A stretch of 61,140 nucleotides of DNA from an uncultured Fibrobacter sp. (GCA_947165045.1 CAMUYW010000012.1:1-61140), one strand, 5' to 3'; positions 1 to 9,623 are shown, numbered from the stretch's first letter. A program made the numbers and translations. Notes: generated by a model from the letters alone, not told the origin.

Positions 1-596
1 GCTGCCTTTTCGCCAACCATGCCGTCGAAGAAGTCGATGAGCACGGCGCGGTTGAGAGCTGCGACGTCCTTGCCGCTAGCGATCAAAGCCTGGGTACGGT
101 CGCTGAACTGGATGTGCCAGCGTTCGAATGCGGCCTTGTTCGTTTCGAAGAAAGTCTTGTCGGCGAGAACCTTGTTGAGCTTTGCTTCGGCCTTCTTCTG
201 GTCCTTCATGTCGGCATCGCCGAACACGCGAGCGCCATTAGCATCGAGGAGCGGAAAGTTGTTGTTGTAGATACCGAATGCAGCAAAGTTGCCAATCACG
301 AGGGCGGCCTTTGCGCTGAGCACAGCTTCCTTGAAGAAGAAGTTGTTGAAGCGGAGATCAGACGGCTTTTCGGTGCGGACCTGAACACCCGGCATCACGT
401 TCATCACGGGAGTCGTGCCAGCAGGCGTTGCGGTAAACGTAGAACCAATACCACCCACTGCAATACCCGTCGTAGACGGAGTGGTAGAAAGCGGAGTGTA
501 CCAGGGCTGGATAAATTCCACAGCGAGGCCCGGGGTCATCAATTTTTGAACGGTTCCGGCTTGTTTTGCACCGGCGAGATAATCTTTAATGCTCAT
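1..596 (-). CDS. N-terminal part of a GBA2/GH116-like protein (runs off the window)
   Basis: The minus-strand reading frame is open from an ATG at 596 to the window edge (198 codons, no stop). The protein starts MSIKDYLAGAKQAG and continues with a glycine-rich stretch GIAVGGIGSTFTATPAGTTP at about residue 44, then PGVQVRTEKPSDLRFNNFFF. A GGIGxGxF-type segment followed by a Gly-Thr-rich loop is what the N-terminal beta domain of bacterial and eukaryotic GBA2-type glucosylceramidases (GH116) looks like, so a carbohydrate-active or related large protein is my best guess; the catalytic part is outside the window. No signal peptide is visible. A GGAAC element lies upstream of the ATG and fits a ribosome binding site. 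Family assignment is tentative; the open frame itself is convincing from codon use. Confidence 0.6.
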   Translation of the reverse strand, partial: MSIKDYLAGAKQAGTVQKLMTPGLAVEFIQPWYTPLSTTPSTTGIAVGGIGSTFTATPAGTTPVMNVMPGVQVRTEKPSDLRFNNFFFKEAVLSAKAALVIGNFAAFGIYNNNFPLLDANGARVFGDADMKDQKKAEAKLNKVLADKTFFETNKAAFERWHIQFSDRTQALIASGKDVAALNRAVLIDFFDGMVGEKA

Positions 597-743
597 AGTA
601 GTTCCATTGAATGGATGGTTTAATTTTTCTAAAAAATTAGCAAAACAAAAAGGCTGTTTTGAGTTATCGTTCTGCATTTATATGGTGATATGCGCGAAGA
701 GTGTTCTTTTTATTGATGATTGTTTGTTGTTTGGAGAATGGAG

Positions 744-1004
744 GCGTTGGCCAAGGCATATTCTTCGCAGTAGCGTGCAAAACGAGAGTCGCGAACGACT
801 ACTTGTAGGCGTTCATGACCGAGTGAAGCCGCTGACGCCTATACGAAACTTGCCACTTTAGTGGCTTAGTTTGAGTTATCCTCTGTGGGGAGCAGGCGTC
901 AAAAGCATCATAGGCGAATGCTGCGGTTGTGCTTGCACAAATATAGCTGAGCCGTAATTGCTGATGCTGAAAGCATCCACTCTGAGTTGGGGCCCCGCCC
1001 GCAT
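744..1004. repeat. Long dispersed repeat, copy 1 (partly matching 27456-27587 inverted)
   Basis: The stretch 744-838 (GCGTTGGCCAAGG..., TTCTTCGCAGTAGCGTGC, AAACGAGAGTCGCG, GACCGAGTGAAGCCGCTGAC) and the end 980-1004 (GGGGCCCCGCCCGCAT) reappear as the reverse complement at 27456-27587. Copy 1 carries about 120 additional bases between the two conserved ends. No convincing protein is encoded here; the rest of the 597-1076 gap is AT-rich and holds nothing else I can support. Confidence 0.8.
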
Positions 1005-1076
1005 AATGTTCTTTAATGAATTGTTAAAAAAAAATGTGTTGGGTAAAAAAACATTTTTTTTATTTATCTTTATTGC

Positions 1077-1280
1077 ATGACAAAACTTATCGCTTACATG
1101 CTCCCCGGCGTATTCCTTATTGTGGTTTTCTCCTTGCTGAAGGCGTACGTCATTCCTGCCCACGTAACTTTTGAATCGTGGTTTGTCTACGTCAATTTCT
1201 TTGTATGGATTGTCTGCATCGTGGTGCCTTGCGTTATCTATTACCTCCGCATGCCACCTGGAATTGACCACAGAGAGTAA
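1077..1280 (+). CDS. Small two-helix membrane protein
   Basis: A 67-residue protein with two hydrophobic segments (about residues 5-25 and 36-60) separated by a short polar stretch, ending in a hydrophilic tail PPGIDHRE. I do not recognise a family. It ends 18 bases before purN on the same strand and may share its transcript. The start ATG at 1077 is preceded by an AT-rich region without a clear Shine-Dalgarno. Short length makes it less certain than its neighbours. Confidence 0.55.
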   Translation: MTKLIAYMLPGVFLIVVFSLLKAYVIPAHVTFESWFVYVNFFVWIVCIVVPCVIYYLRMPPGIDHRE

Positions 1281-1298
1281 AAAACTATATTTGGGCCC

Positions 1299-1892
1299 AT
1301 GTTCAAAATAGGTGTCATGGCTTCCGGCGGAGGAAGCAATTTTAAAGCTATTATCGATCGTATAGGCTCGGGAGACCTCGAAGCCCAGTGCAAGTTCTTG
1401 ATTACGAACAACGCTGGTTGCGGCGCAGTGAACCATGCAAAGGAATATGGAATTCCGGTTCATCACATTTCGGGTAAAACGCATCCGGAACAGGCTGCGT
1501 ACGAAGCCGCGATGCTCGAAGTTCTCGACAAGTACGATGTTGATTTATTGATTTTGGCCGGTTACATGAAGGCGCTTCCGCTTTGTATGTTAAAGCGCAT
1601 GCCGGACCGCATTTTGAATATTCATCCGTCGCTGTTGCCGAAATTCGGTGGTAAGGGATTCTTCGGACATCACGTTCACGAAGCTGTTCTTGCTGCACAT
1701 GAAACGGAATCTGGCCCGACGGTGCATCTCGTGAGCGAAGAAATTGACCGTGGTCGCGTGCTTGCACAGACGAAAGTGCCTGTGATGCCGGATGACGATG
1801 CCGACACGCTTGCCGCTCGCGTGCTGGTGCAGGAACATGCTCTTTATTGGAAGACCATCAAGGAATACGCCGATTCTCTAGGACTGCATTAA
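1299..1892 (+). CDS. purN: Phosphoribosylglycinamide formyltransferase
   Basis: This 197-residue protein transfers a formyl group from 10-formyl-THF to GAR, the third step of de novo purine synthesis, in the cytoplasm. It starts with the phosphate-binding loop MASGGGSNFKAI and contains the family signature region around ILNIHPSLLPKFGGKGFFGHH, with the catalytic Asn-His (N and H of NIHPSLLP) and the later conserved Asp in the EEIDRG loop. Length matches single-domain PurN. Dispersed GTCATTCTGA-type repeats begin about 20 bases after its stop. Confidence 0.95.
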   Translation: MFKIGVMASGGGSNFKAIIDRIGSGDLEAQCKFLITNNAGCGAVNHAKEYGIPVHHISGKTHPEQAAYEAAMLEVLDKYDVDLLILAGYMKALPLCMLKRMPDRILNIHPSLLPKFGGKGFFGHHVHEAVLAAHETESGPTVHLVSEEIDRGRVLAQTKVPVMPDDDADTLAARVLVQEHALYWKTIKEYADSLGLH

Positions 1893-1914
1893 TGTCATGC
1901 CGGACCCGTTCTGC

Positions 1915-2049
1915 GTCATTCTGAACGCGAAGCGTGAAGAATCCAGTGAAGTTTCGTATTAAGTCGTCCAGAGCGCTCCCCTTGCGTCATCGTGAAGACT
2001 GTCCCCACAGCGTCACCCTGACGCCGAAGGCGGAAGGGTCCAGTCATTT
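1915..2049. repeat. Two tandem GTCATNCTGA-type dispersed repeat units
   Basis: Units at 1915-1951 (GTCATTCTGAACGCGAAGCG, then TGAAGAATCCAGTG) and 2012-2049 (GTCACCCTGACGCCGAAGGC, then GGAAGGGTCCAGT) share one plan: GTCAT-CTGA, a short internal palindrome around CGAAGCG, then GAAGNATCCAGTGA. The same family occurs at 2610-2653 inside rnhB, 2953-2993, 6098-6173 (inverted pair) and 24190-24217 inside a TtpC-like gene. This repeat layout is widespread in bacterial genomes as short interspersed palindromic elements. Confidence 0.8.
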
Positions 2050-2078
2050 CTTGAATAGCAACAAAGCAACATCGCATT

Positions 2079-2942
2079 ATGAAATTCAAGCTTCCCGCAT
2101 TTCTCGAAAACATCGAATCCCCGGTAGAAGGGGAGGTGGCGCTTCGTAAATACGCAGCGAATCCGCTTGCTTTTAGCGGTGATGCGCTGGATTTGTTTGC
2201 GCAACCGGTTGTGGGGAATGCTGGCTCGAGTGCGATCTGCGCGAATGTAGCCAATAGCAGCGCTGCAATTGTCGTTGGTATTGATGAAGTCGGACGTGGA
2301 CCGCTTGCAGGGCCTGTTGTTGCTTGTGCTGCGGTGCTAAAATCGCCTGATGCGCTTTTGACGCTCAACGATTCCAAAAAACTTTCTCGCCCGAAACGCG
2401 AGGCCATGTTTGATGCTGTGAAAGAGGCGTGTGCATGCTATGCAATCGCAAGTGCTAGCGTTGAAGAAATCGATGAGATGAATATTCTCGAAGCGGACTT
2501 CTTGGCGATGCGTCGTGCTTTGCAAGCGCTCGGATTCCCGGGCCTGAATGAATCAGCCCCCGAAATCCCGATAGAAGTCAAGGGATCTCTGAATGATGCT
2601 TCGAATGCCGTCATCCTGAATGGAGCGCCGCGAAATGAAGGATCCAGTGACGGTTCTTATAACATCCTCATCGCAGTCGATGGCAACTTAAAAATCGACA
2701 AAATGCCGCAAGACATCCAGATGCCCATCGTCAAAGGCGATGGCCGCATCGCAAGCATTTCGGCCGCCTCGATCCTTGCGAAAGTCTTCCGTGACCGCTA
2801 TATGGACAAGTTAGAAGAACTTTATCCGGGATACGGCTTCGACAAGCACGCCGGTTACGGCACTAAGGCTCATCTCGATGCCATCCGCCGCCAAGGCTTT
2901 ACCCCCGCACACCGCAAAAGTTTCCACCCCAAGGGGTTGTAA
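2079..2942 (+). CDS. rnhB: Ribonuclease HII with N-terminal extension and repeat-derived insert
   Basis: RNase HII removes ribonucleotides and RNA primers from DNA-RNA hybrids. The catalytic fold begins only near residue 64 (VVGIDEVGRGPLAGPVV) with Asp-69 and Glu-70; Asp-201 (VDGN) and Asp-221 (VKGDGR) complete the metal site, and SISAASILAKV and a late HAGYGTKAH motif are present. At 287 residues it is clearly longer than typical RNase HII (about 200). The surplus is an N-terminal extension of some 63 residues and an insert at about 153-195. DNA 2610-2653 of that insert is a GTCATCCTGA dispersed repeat read as NAVILNGAPRNEGSSDG, placed just before the VDGN catalytic strand. The ATG at 2079 is the first in frame after the upstream repeats; a start nearer residue 60 has no ATG, so the extension seems real. 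Confidence 0.93.
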   Translation: MKFKLPAFLENIESPVEGEVALRKYAANPLAFSGDALDLFAQPVVGNAGSSAICANVANSSAAIVVGIDEVGRGPLAGPVVACAAVLKSPDALLTLNDSKKLSRPKREAMFDAVKEACACYAIASASVEEIDEMNILEADFLAMRRALQALGFPGLNESAPEIPIEVKGSLNDASNAVILNGAPRNEGSSDGSYNILIAVDGNLKIDKMPQDIQMPIVKGDGRIASISAASILAKVFRDRYMDKLEELYPGYGFDKHAGYGTKAHLDAIRRQGFTPAHRKSFHPKGL

Positions 2943-2952
2943 TTCGCATCCC

Positions 2953-2993
2953 GTCATTCTGAACGGCGAAGCCGTGAAGAATCTAGTGAAGTC
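2953..2993. repeat. GTCATTCTGA-type dispersed repeat downstream of rnhB
   Basis: One unit: GTCATTCTGAACGGCGAAGC followed by CGTGAAGAATCTAGTGAAG. The inner GGCGAAGCC can form a small hairpin. It starts 10 bases after the rnhB stop. Confidence 0.8.
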
Positions 2994-3010
2994 TTGTAAA
3001 GCAAAAACAG

Positions 3011-3038
3011 AAAAGGCCAGTCTTTCGACTGACCTTTT
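3011..3038 (-). terminator. Terminator hairpin attached to the tRNA fragment (copy 1)
   Basis: AAAAGGCCAGTC, loop TTTC, GACTGACCTTTT: a 12-bp stem flanked by A and T runs, positioned just after the tRNA 3'-end fragment when read on the minus strand. It is a near copy of 3199-3226; the C-G pair here is T-A there. Confidence 0.75.
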
Positions 3039-3042
3039 CTTC

Positions 3043-3070
3043 TGCGGGTGCCAGGACTCGAACCTGGAGC
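3043..3070 (-). pseudogene. Orphan 3' end of tRNA-Arg (T arm and acceptor strand)
   Basis: These 28 bases equal the last 28 bases of the tRNA-Arg at 3231-3304 (discriminator base, acceptor 3' strand, complete T stem-loop GGACTCGAACC on the plus strand). Sequence to the right (3071-3190) has no anticodon or D arm, so this is not a complete tRNA. Together with the terminator it forms a 68-bp direct repeat, 3003-3070 against 3191-3258. Such tRNA-tail duplications are typical remnants of integration at a tRNA gene or of a partial tandem duplication. Confidence 0.8.
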
Positions 3071-3198
3071 AGTATGAAGACCGGACTCGCCATAAGCGCA
3101 AAAATAATGTAAAGGCTCGTCCTCTCGCCAACACGACCGGTTGATACCGGTCGCTTATGGCTCACGTCGGCTCCAGTTTCTCGTAGAAATAAAAACAG

Positions 3199-3226
3199 AA
3201 AAGGCTAGTCTTACGACTAACCTTTT
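3199..3226 (-). terminator. Terminator of tRNA-Arg (copy 2)
   Basis: AAAAGGCTAGTC, loop TTAC, GACTAACCTTTT: a strong stem directly after the tRNA on the minus strand, with a T run on its minus-strand 3' side. Confidence 0.8.
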
Positions 3227-3230
3227 CTTC

Positions 3231-3304
<74 letters not shown>

Positions 3305-3340
3305 GTTTTGTTTTGTTGTCTTCTCTCGTTGACGGGTCCA

Positions 3341-3368
3341 AATATAGAATAATCGAAAATAATGTCAA
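3341..3368 (-). promoter_or_regulatory. Promoter of tRNA-Arg
   Basis: Minus strand: -35 TTGACA at 3368-3363, spacer of 16 bases, -10 TATATT at 3346-3341, about 37 bases before the tRNA 5' end. It is a near-consensus sigma-70-type promoter. Confidence 0.75.
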
Positions 3369-3571
3369 GGGTAAAGGGCAAAAAAAGTGAAAAAATTTAA
3401 ATTTTTTTTTAGAATGCTGCGCGAACGCGGCAGCACACTCCTATTTTACAATGTTTTCACTCCTATATGGTAATTTTTTTGCCCTGATTTGCCCTTTTTT
3501 CAAAAAGCCCGATTTGAACAATTTTCCCCATTTAGCTATTATTAGCCCCAAACTTTTTTAGCGTAATTCAA
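3369..3571. other. AT-rich leader region of the penicillin-binding protein
   Basis: No gene is visible. It contains a GC-rich hairpin GCTGC-GCGAACGC-GGCAGC near 3416-3434 within long A and T runs, then the region before the ATG at 3572. The hairpin could be a terminator or part of the leader; orientation is unclear. Confidence 0.4.
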
Positions 3572-5968
3572 ATGAATAAGTTTAAAGCTTTCATGATTGT
3601 TTTAGGTTCGGCCATCAAAAAGTATGGTTCCATCGCTTGGGCGAAAATTTGGAATGTAATCAAGATTGCGTTCGCAAATAAAATCTTCCGCTGGTTCTTT
3701 ATTTTGATGATTCCGATCATCCTCGCTTTTATTGCGGCTGCCGTAGTCTATATCCACTATTCGCCGGAACTTCCGTCGCTCTCGCAGTTGGAGCAGATCA
3801 ACCCGCGCCTTGTGACGAACATTTATGACAAGGATGGTCAAATTGCTCATGAATATTTCGTTGAACGCCGCGAGTGGACTTCGATTGACTCCATTCCTAT
3901 AAATGCCATTCGTGCTGTTATGGCGACCGAAGACCGTGCTTTCTATAAGCATTGGGGTATGAACGTTTGGGCTATCCCGTCTGCGATTATCGAAAGCGCC
4001 ATGTCGGGTAACAAGCTCCGCGGAGCATCGACCTTGACGCAGCAGCTCACCAAGCTCTTGTTCCTCACGCCGGAACGTTCTCTTTCCCGTAAAATCAAGG
4101 AAATGATGACGGCTATCCGCATCGAACAGACCTACACGAAGGAAGAAATTCTCGAATTCTACATGAACGAAGTCTATCTTGCGGGCGGTAATTACGGTTT
4201 CCAAGCGGCCGGTAAGTACTACTTTGGAAAGCCTCTCGATAGCCTTGGCATCCCAGAATACGCGGTGCTTGCTGGTATGTTGCAACGTCCGGAAACGTAT
4301 CGCCCGGACCGTCATCCAAAGAATTCACTTCGCCGTCGTAATACTGTGCTTTACGCCATGTATGATGCTGGTTATATCACTCGCGATGAATACCACAAGT
4401 ATGTTAGTATGCCGATTGTGCTTGCTCCAAAGGAAGAATCTTCCGAAACGGGCATGGGACTTTACTTCTTTGAAGAAATTCGCAAGTACATGGAAAAGAA
4501 GTATGGCGAAAATTCCCTTTATGCTGATGGCGTTTCTGTTTACAGCACCATTGATCCCGATATCCAAACGTATCTTGATAGCGTGGCCCGTGCACAGGTC
4601 GAAAGGGTTCGTCGTCGTATCAAGTATCGTACGACACGCAGGCTCCAGTTGACGAAAAAGTATGACATGCCTGAAGATAGTGTTGTCGCTCATTTTGATA
4701 GTGTCTATACGCTTTTCAAAAAACAGTATCTTGCTGCGGATACGGTTCGCAACAAGCGTGGACAGTTTATCCGTTTCCCGGATAGTATTCGCTATCACCA
4801 TGCTGAAGTCGCTGCAATTATTATTGAAAACGAAACTGGAGCAATTCGCGCCATGGTGGGCGGCAGTGACTTTAATAAGTCCAAGTGGAACCGCGCTGTG
4901 CAGTCTTTGCGCCAGCCGGGTTCTTCGTTCAAGCCGATTGTCTATTCGACCGCAATGGACAATGGTGCTAGCCCTTGTGACTCCGTGAATGACCAGCCGG
5001 TGACGATTCCGGATCCGGATGACAAGAATCCGAATAAGGTTTGGCGTCCGGGCAATTTTGAACATGATTTTGAAGGTATGATGACGCTCCGTCGAGCTCT
5101 GTACAAGTCCAAGAACTTGCCTGCTATTTTGACGGGTATGAAATACGGTCTTAGCAATGTGGTGAACTATGCTCGTAAGTTCGGCATCAAGAGAGCTCCG
5201 CTCCAGGCTGTGCCGAGCCTTGCTTTGGGATCTGTTGGCGCAACGCTCATGGAAATGACGTCTGCATACACGGTGTTCCCGAATGGCGGTAACCGCATTG
5301 AACCGTACATGATTGAATCCATTGTAGACCGTAACGGCGAAATCTTGGAAAAGAATTCAAAGGTCGAACATGAAGTGTTACGACCGGCTTCGGCTTACTT
5401 GATGGTCGATATGCTTAAGGACGTGAACATTCGCGGTACCGCAGCTCGCGTTTGGAATTCTGGATTCCGCCACCCGAGCGGTGGTAAGACCGGTACGACG
5501 AACGATTACACGGATACATGGTACATCGGCTTTACAAAGCAATATACGATGGGCGTTTGGGTTGGTTCCGATACGCCGGGGACTATGGGTGCCGGTCATA
5601 CGGGTACCGAAGATGCTCTCCCGATTTGGATGGCGACGATGTCTAGACTCCATAAGGATTTGCCGAAACTCCCGTTCCCGGTTCCGCCTGGCGTTATTAG
5701 CCGTGGCATTTGCAACCACACGGGTCTTATCGCTGGCGAGTTCTGCTCTGAGAAGTCTTACTGCCTCTACACGGCTGGCTACGGTCCGACCGAACGTTGC
5801 GATGGTAACCACTTTAGCTCACAGACAAAGTCTGCGGATAACGCTACTTTGTTCAGCAACAAGGGTGTTGTCGAGAACAACCGCTACGAAGCTCCGCAGC
5901 CCAAGAAAAAGAAGGGCAAGAAGGATCCTGAACCGCAGCCCAAGCGCAATACAAGAAAGATGTTCTAA
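3572..5968 (+). CDS. mrcA: Bifunctional class A penicillin-binding protein (PBP1A family)
   Basis: This 798-residue inner-membrane enzyme polymerises glycan strands and cross-links peptides of peptidoglycan. A cytoplasmic N-terminus with a membrane anchor (about residues 40-62) precedes a GT51 transglycosylase domain with the EDRAFYKHWGMN motif (catalytic Glu) and GASTLTQQLTK. The transpeptidase domain shows the nucleophile motif SSFK (in RQPGSSFKPI), SKN (YKSKNLPAI) and KTGT (GGKTGTTNDYTDTW). The C-terminus has cysteines (about 707-740) and a basic lysine-rich tail. It is transcribed alone and followed by two hairpins. The symbol follows the E. coli homologue; paralogues elsewhere in the genome are likely. 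Confidence 0.93.
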   Translation: MNKFKAFMIVLGSAIKKYGSIAWAKIWNVIKIAFANKIFRWFFILMIPIILAFIAAAVVYIHYSPELPSLSQLEQINPRLVTNIYDKDGQIAHEYFVERREWTSIDSIPINAIRAVMATEDRAFYKHWGMNVWAIPSAIIESAMSGNKLRGASTLTQQLTKLLFLTPERSLSRKIKEMMTAIRIEQTYTKEEILEFYMNEVYLAGGNYGFQAAGKYYFGKPLDSLGIPEYAVLAGMLQRPETYRPDRHPKNSLRRRNTVLYAMYDAGYITRDEYHKYVSMPIVLAPKEESSETGMGLYFFEEIRKYMEKKYGENSLYADGVSVYSTIDPDIQTYLDSVARAQVERVRRRIKYRTTRRLQLTKKYDMPEDSVVAHFDSVYTLFKKQYLAADTVRNKRGQFIRFPDSIRYHHAEVAAIIIENETGAIRAMVGGSDFNKSKWNRAVQSLRQPGSSFKPIVYSTAMDNGASPCDSVNDQPVTIPDPDDKNPNKVWRPGNFEHDFEGMMTLRRALYKSKNLPAILTGMKYGLSNVVNYARKFGIKRAPLQAVPSLALGSVGATLMEMTSAYTVFPNGGNRIEPYMIESIVDRNGEILEKNSKVEHEVLRPASAYLMVDMLKDVNIRGTAARVWNSGFRHPSGGKTGTTNDYTDTWYIGFTKQYTMGVWVGSDTPGTMGAGHTGTEDALPIWMATMSRLHKDLPKLPFPVPPGVISRGICNHTGLIAGEFCSEKSYCLYTAGYGPTERCDGNHFSSQTKSADNATLFSNKGVVENNRYEAPQPKKKKGKKDPEPQPKRNTRKMF

Positions 5969-5970
5969 TT

Positions 5971-6017
5971 GAGCCTTCGGCTCAGTTCGTAGAAGAGCCC
6001 GCCATTGGCGGGCTTTT
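5971..6017 (+). terminator. Two consecutive hairpins after the PBP gene
   Basis: TGAGCC-TTC-GGCTCA (about 5970-5984) is followed by GCCCGCC-ATT-GGCGGGC (5997-6013) and TTTT. The second is a standard intrinsic terminator. Confidence 0.75.
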
Positions 6018-6097
6018 GTCATGAAGTGAGGCCTTGCGCCGCATTTTTCGTATGCATGTCATCCCGGCCTTAGTGCCGGGATCGCCATTTTTTTTGC

Positions 6098-6173
6098 GTC
6101 GTTCTGAACGGCGTAACCTCATCCAGTAAAGTTTGAGACTGGATCCTTCGTCACTATGTTCCTCAGGATGACT
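6098..6173. repeat. Inverted pair of GTCATCCTGA-type repeats
   Basis: Left arm starts GTCGTTCTGAACGGCGTAAC and reaches CATCCAG; the right arm, read in reverse complement, starts GTCATCCTGAGGAACATAGT and reaches GGATCCAG. The two halves therefore face each other and could fold into a long hairpin between the PBP and groEL genes. A further small palindrome GGATCGCC/CCCGGCC lies at 6061-6087 (ATCCCGGCC-TTAGT-GCCGGGAT). The remainder of the 5969-6300 gap is accounted for by terminators. Confidence 0.75.
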
Positions 6174-6197
6174 GCAGGACGGGCTTTTTATGTGCAA

Positions 6198-6231
6198 TAA
6201 AAAATCCCGAGCTCGTTTGAGTCGGGATTTT
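6198..6231 (-). terminator. groEL terminator
   Basis: Minus strand: AAAATCCCGA, loop of 11 bases, TCGGGATTTTTTA. It follows the groEL stop by about 70 bases. Confidence 0.8.
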
Positions 6232-6300
6232 AGTGGAGTTAGAATATGAAATTCTAGCGAGTCAGATGCGCGCGGCTTGCGCGCATTTGGCGGTCGAAGA

Positions 6301-7953
<1,653 letters not shown>

Positions 7954-7968
7954 TTAAAACCTTTTTAA

Positions 7969-8250
7969 TTACAGAGTTGCGAAGATGTCGGATTCCTTGA
8001 CGATGAGGTAGTTTTCACCATCGACGGTGACTTCGGTACCACTGTACTTGCCGTAAAGCACCACGTCGCCAACCTTGACTTCCATAGCGACGAGTTCGCC
8101 CTTGTCGTTCTTGCGACCCGGACCTACGGCCACGACCTTACCCTGCATCGGCTTTTCTTTTGCATTATCCGGAATGAAGAGACCGGAAGAGGTCTTCTGT
8201 TCGGCTTCTGCCGGCTTGACAACGATTCGATCTGCTAAAGGCTTGATCAT
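7969..8250 (-). CDS. groS: Co-chaperonin GroES (Hsp10)
   Basis: A 93-residue heptamer-forming lid of the GroEL cage. Starts [34 protein letters not shown] with the mobile loop at about residues 18-32 and the [17 protein letters not shown] core. An AGAGGAT element lies 8 bases before the ATG. First gene of the groES-groEL operon; the upstream region contains a promoter-like pair and a dyad (see 8295-8354). Confidence 0.97.
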   Translation of the reverse strand: MIKPLADRIVVKPAEAEQKTSSGLFIPDNAKEKPMQGKVVAVGPGRKNDKGELVAMEVKVGDVVLYGKYSGTEVTVDGENYLIVKESDIFATL

Positions 8251-8294
8251 TATTTTTATCCTCTTTTGGGCGATTGCCCTTTGTTAAATTGCTA

Positions 8295-8354
8295 GGTCCT
8301 GTTGGAATTGTTCCAAATTGGACCATTTATTTTGATTCGTCCCGTTTAAAGCAA
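8295..8354 (-). promoter_or_regulatory. Putative groES promoter with adjoining operator-like dyad
   Basis: On the minus strand TTGCTT (8354-8349) and ATAAAT (8330-8325) are 18 bases apart. Immediately downstream lies a nested dyad, GGTCC and TTGGAA mirrored by TTCCAA and GGACC (8324-8295). I find no CIRCE element (TTAGCACTC-N9-GAGTGCTAA), so if the operon is repressed under non-stress conditions this dyad is the candidate site. The rest of the gap, 8355-8623, is AT-rich with no gene I can support. Confidence 0.4.
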
Positions 8355-8623
8355 TTTTCGTGCCAATGTAGATCTTCTTAGAATGTGTTTTGTTTTGAAA
8401 CATTGGCTGCGTGTGGGCTGTTTTAAAAATGTTGACGATAACGGACGTGTTTAAAAATGAAACTTTTGGTGGCTGAACATTTAATAGATTGTGCGTTGTT
8501 TAATAATCCACAGAAATCTCACGAAAAACATAAAAAAGAATGTTTTTTTATTACAATTTTTTTATCTTTTACCGCACCCGTTAGGGTTTTGTCTACATTA
8601 CACTAAGTCGTAAAGGTTTTTAA

Positions 8624-9544
8624 ATGAAAATAGTTCTTCCCGTTGCTGGTAATGGCGTTCGCCTTCGTCCGTATACGGAAAATCTGCCCAAATGTTTGCT
8701 TCCTGTCGCTGGAAAGACAATCATAGATTGGATTGTTGATGATGCTCTTTTTTTGAAACCTTCCGAGACGATTTTTATAACGGGGTACAAGGCTTCTGTA
8801 GTTGACGAATTTTTGAAGCATAAGCCGGAATGGGGGAATGTTCGTACGGTTGTACAGTCTAATCCGCAGGGATTGGGAGAGGCTATCAGCCTTGCGCTTC
8901 CGTATGTGAACGATGACGAACCTCTTTTGATTATCCTTGGTGATACGCTTTTCGAAGCGGATTTGTCGATTCTAGAAAAAGCGACGGAGAATGTTCTCTA
9001 TACGTTCAAGGTCGAAGATCCTAAGCGCTTTGGTGTCGCCGTGACTGATGTGAACGGACATGTCGAACGCCTCGTGGAAAAGCCGCAGGAATTCGTTTCG
9101 GACGAAGCTATTGTTGGTATTTATTATATCAAGGATGTGAAGGCTCTTAAGGAAGCCTTGAATTACCTCATGCAGAATGACATCCGCACGAAGGGTGAGT
9201 TCCAGTTGACGGACGCTCTTGAACGCATGATTCAGGGTGGTTGCAAGTTCCGTACGGCTCCAGTTCAAAAGTGGTTGGATTGCGGCCTTGTCGAAACATT
9301 GCTTGCGACGAATGCTCATGTTTTGCAACGAGAAATGTCTGCTGCACAGGCTTTTGAAGGTTCTGAAATTATCATGCCTTGCCATATTGGCAAAAATGTG
9401 GTTATCAAAAATTCCAAGGTTGGTCCTAACGTCTCGGTTGGCGATGGCTGCGTGATTGAAAATTCTGAAATCAGCGATGCCATTTTGTGGGCTGGTGTGA
9501 AGGTTGATAACCTGAAGGCTTCTAATACTGTTGTGCACGTGTAA
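8624..9544 (+). CDS. Sugar-1-phosphate nucleotidyltransferase
   Basis: A 306-residue cytoplasmic enzyme of the glucose-1-phosphate thymidylyl/uridylyltransferase type that makes nucleotide sugars for surface polysaccharides. The N-terminal nucleotide-binding motif PVAGNGVRLRPYTENLPKCL, the LGDTLFEADL metal-binding Asp and the VEKP motif are visible, followed by a short left-handed beta-helix of hexapeptide type (HIGKNVVIKNSKVGPNVSVG, about residues 250-300). The sugar cannot be decided from sequence alone. It stands alone, with a bidirectional terminator after it. Confidence 0.88.
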   Translation: MKIVLPVAGNGVRLRPYTENLPKCLLPVAGKTIIDWIVDDALFLKPSETIFITGYKASVVDEFLKHKPEWGNVRTVVQSNPQGLGEAISLALPYVNDDEPLLIILGDTLFEADLSILEKATENVLYTFKVEDPKRFGVAVTDVNGHVERLVEKPQEFVSDEAIVGIYYIKDVKALKEALNYLMQNDIRTKGEFQLTDALERMIQGGCKFRTAPVQKWLDCGLVETLLATNAHVLQREMSAAQAFEGSEIIMPCHIGKNVVIKNSKVGPNVSVGDGCVIENSEISDAILWAGVKVDNLKASNTVVHV

Positions 9545-9581
9545 GCGTATTCAATTGTCGTTTCCGCGAAGGCGGAAAATA

Positions 9582-9612
9582 AAAAAGCGCCGATTAAGCC
9601 GGCGCCTTTTCT
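9582..9612. terminator. Bidirectional terminator between convergent genes
   Basis: A run, GCGCCG, loop ATTAAGC, CGGCGC, CTTTT. It serves the nucleotidyltransferase on the plus strand and the DUF748 gene on the minus strand. Confidence 0.8.
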
Positions 9613-9623
9613 CTATTCTTTGG

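Noticed and set aside
3043..3125. A second complete tRNA
   Set aside because: Only the T arm and acceptor 3' strand are present; no anticodon arm or D arm can be formed from the following bases.
2811..3165. Small open frames over the tRNA-tail region
   Set aside because: They read through the tRNA fragment, terminator and dispersed repeat; no codon bias or ribosome binding site.
8251..8623. CIRCE heat-shock operator
   Set aside because: No TTAGCACTC-N9-GAGTGCTAA or close variant found.
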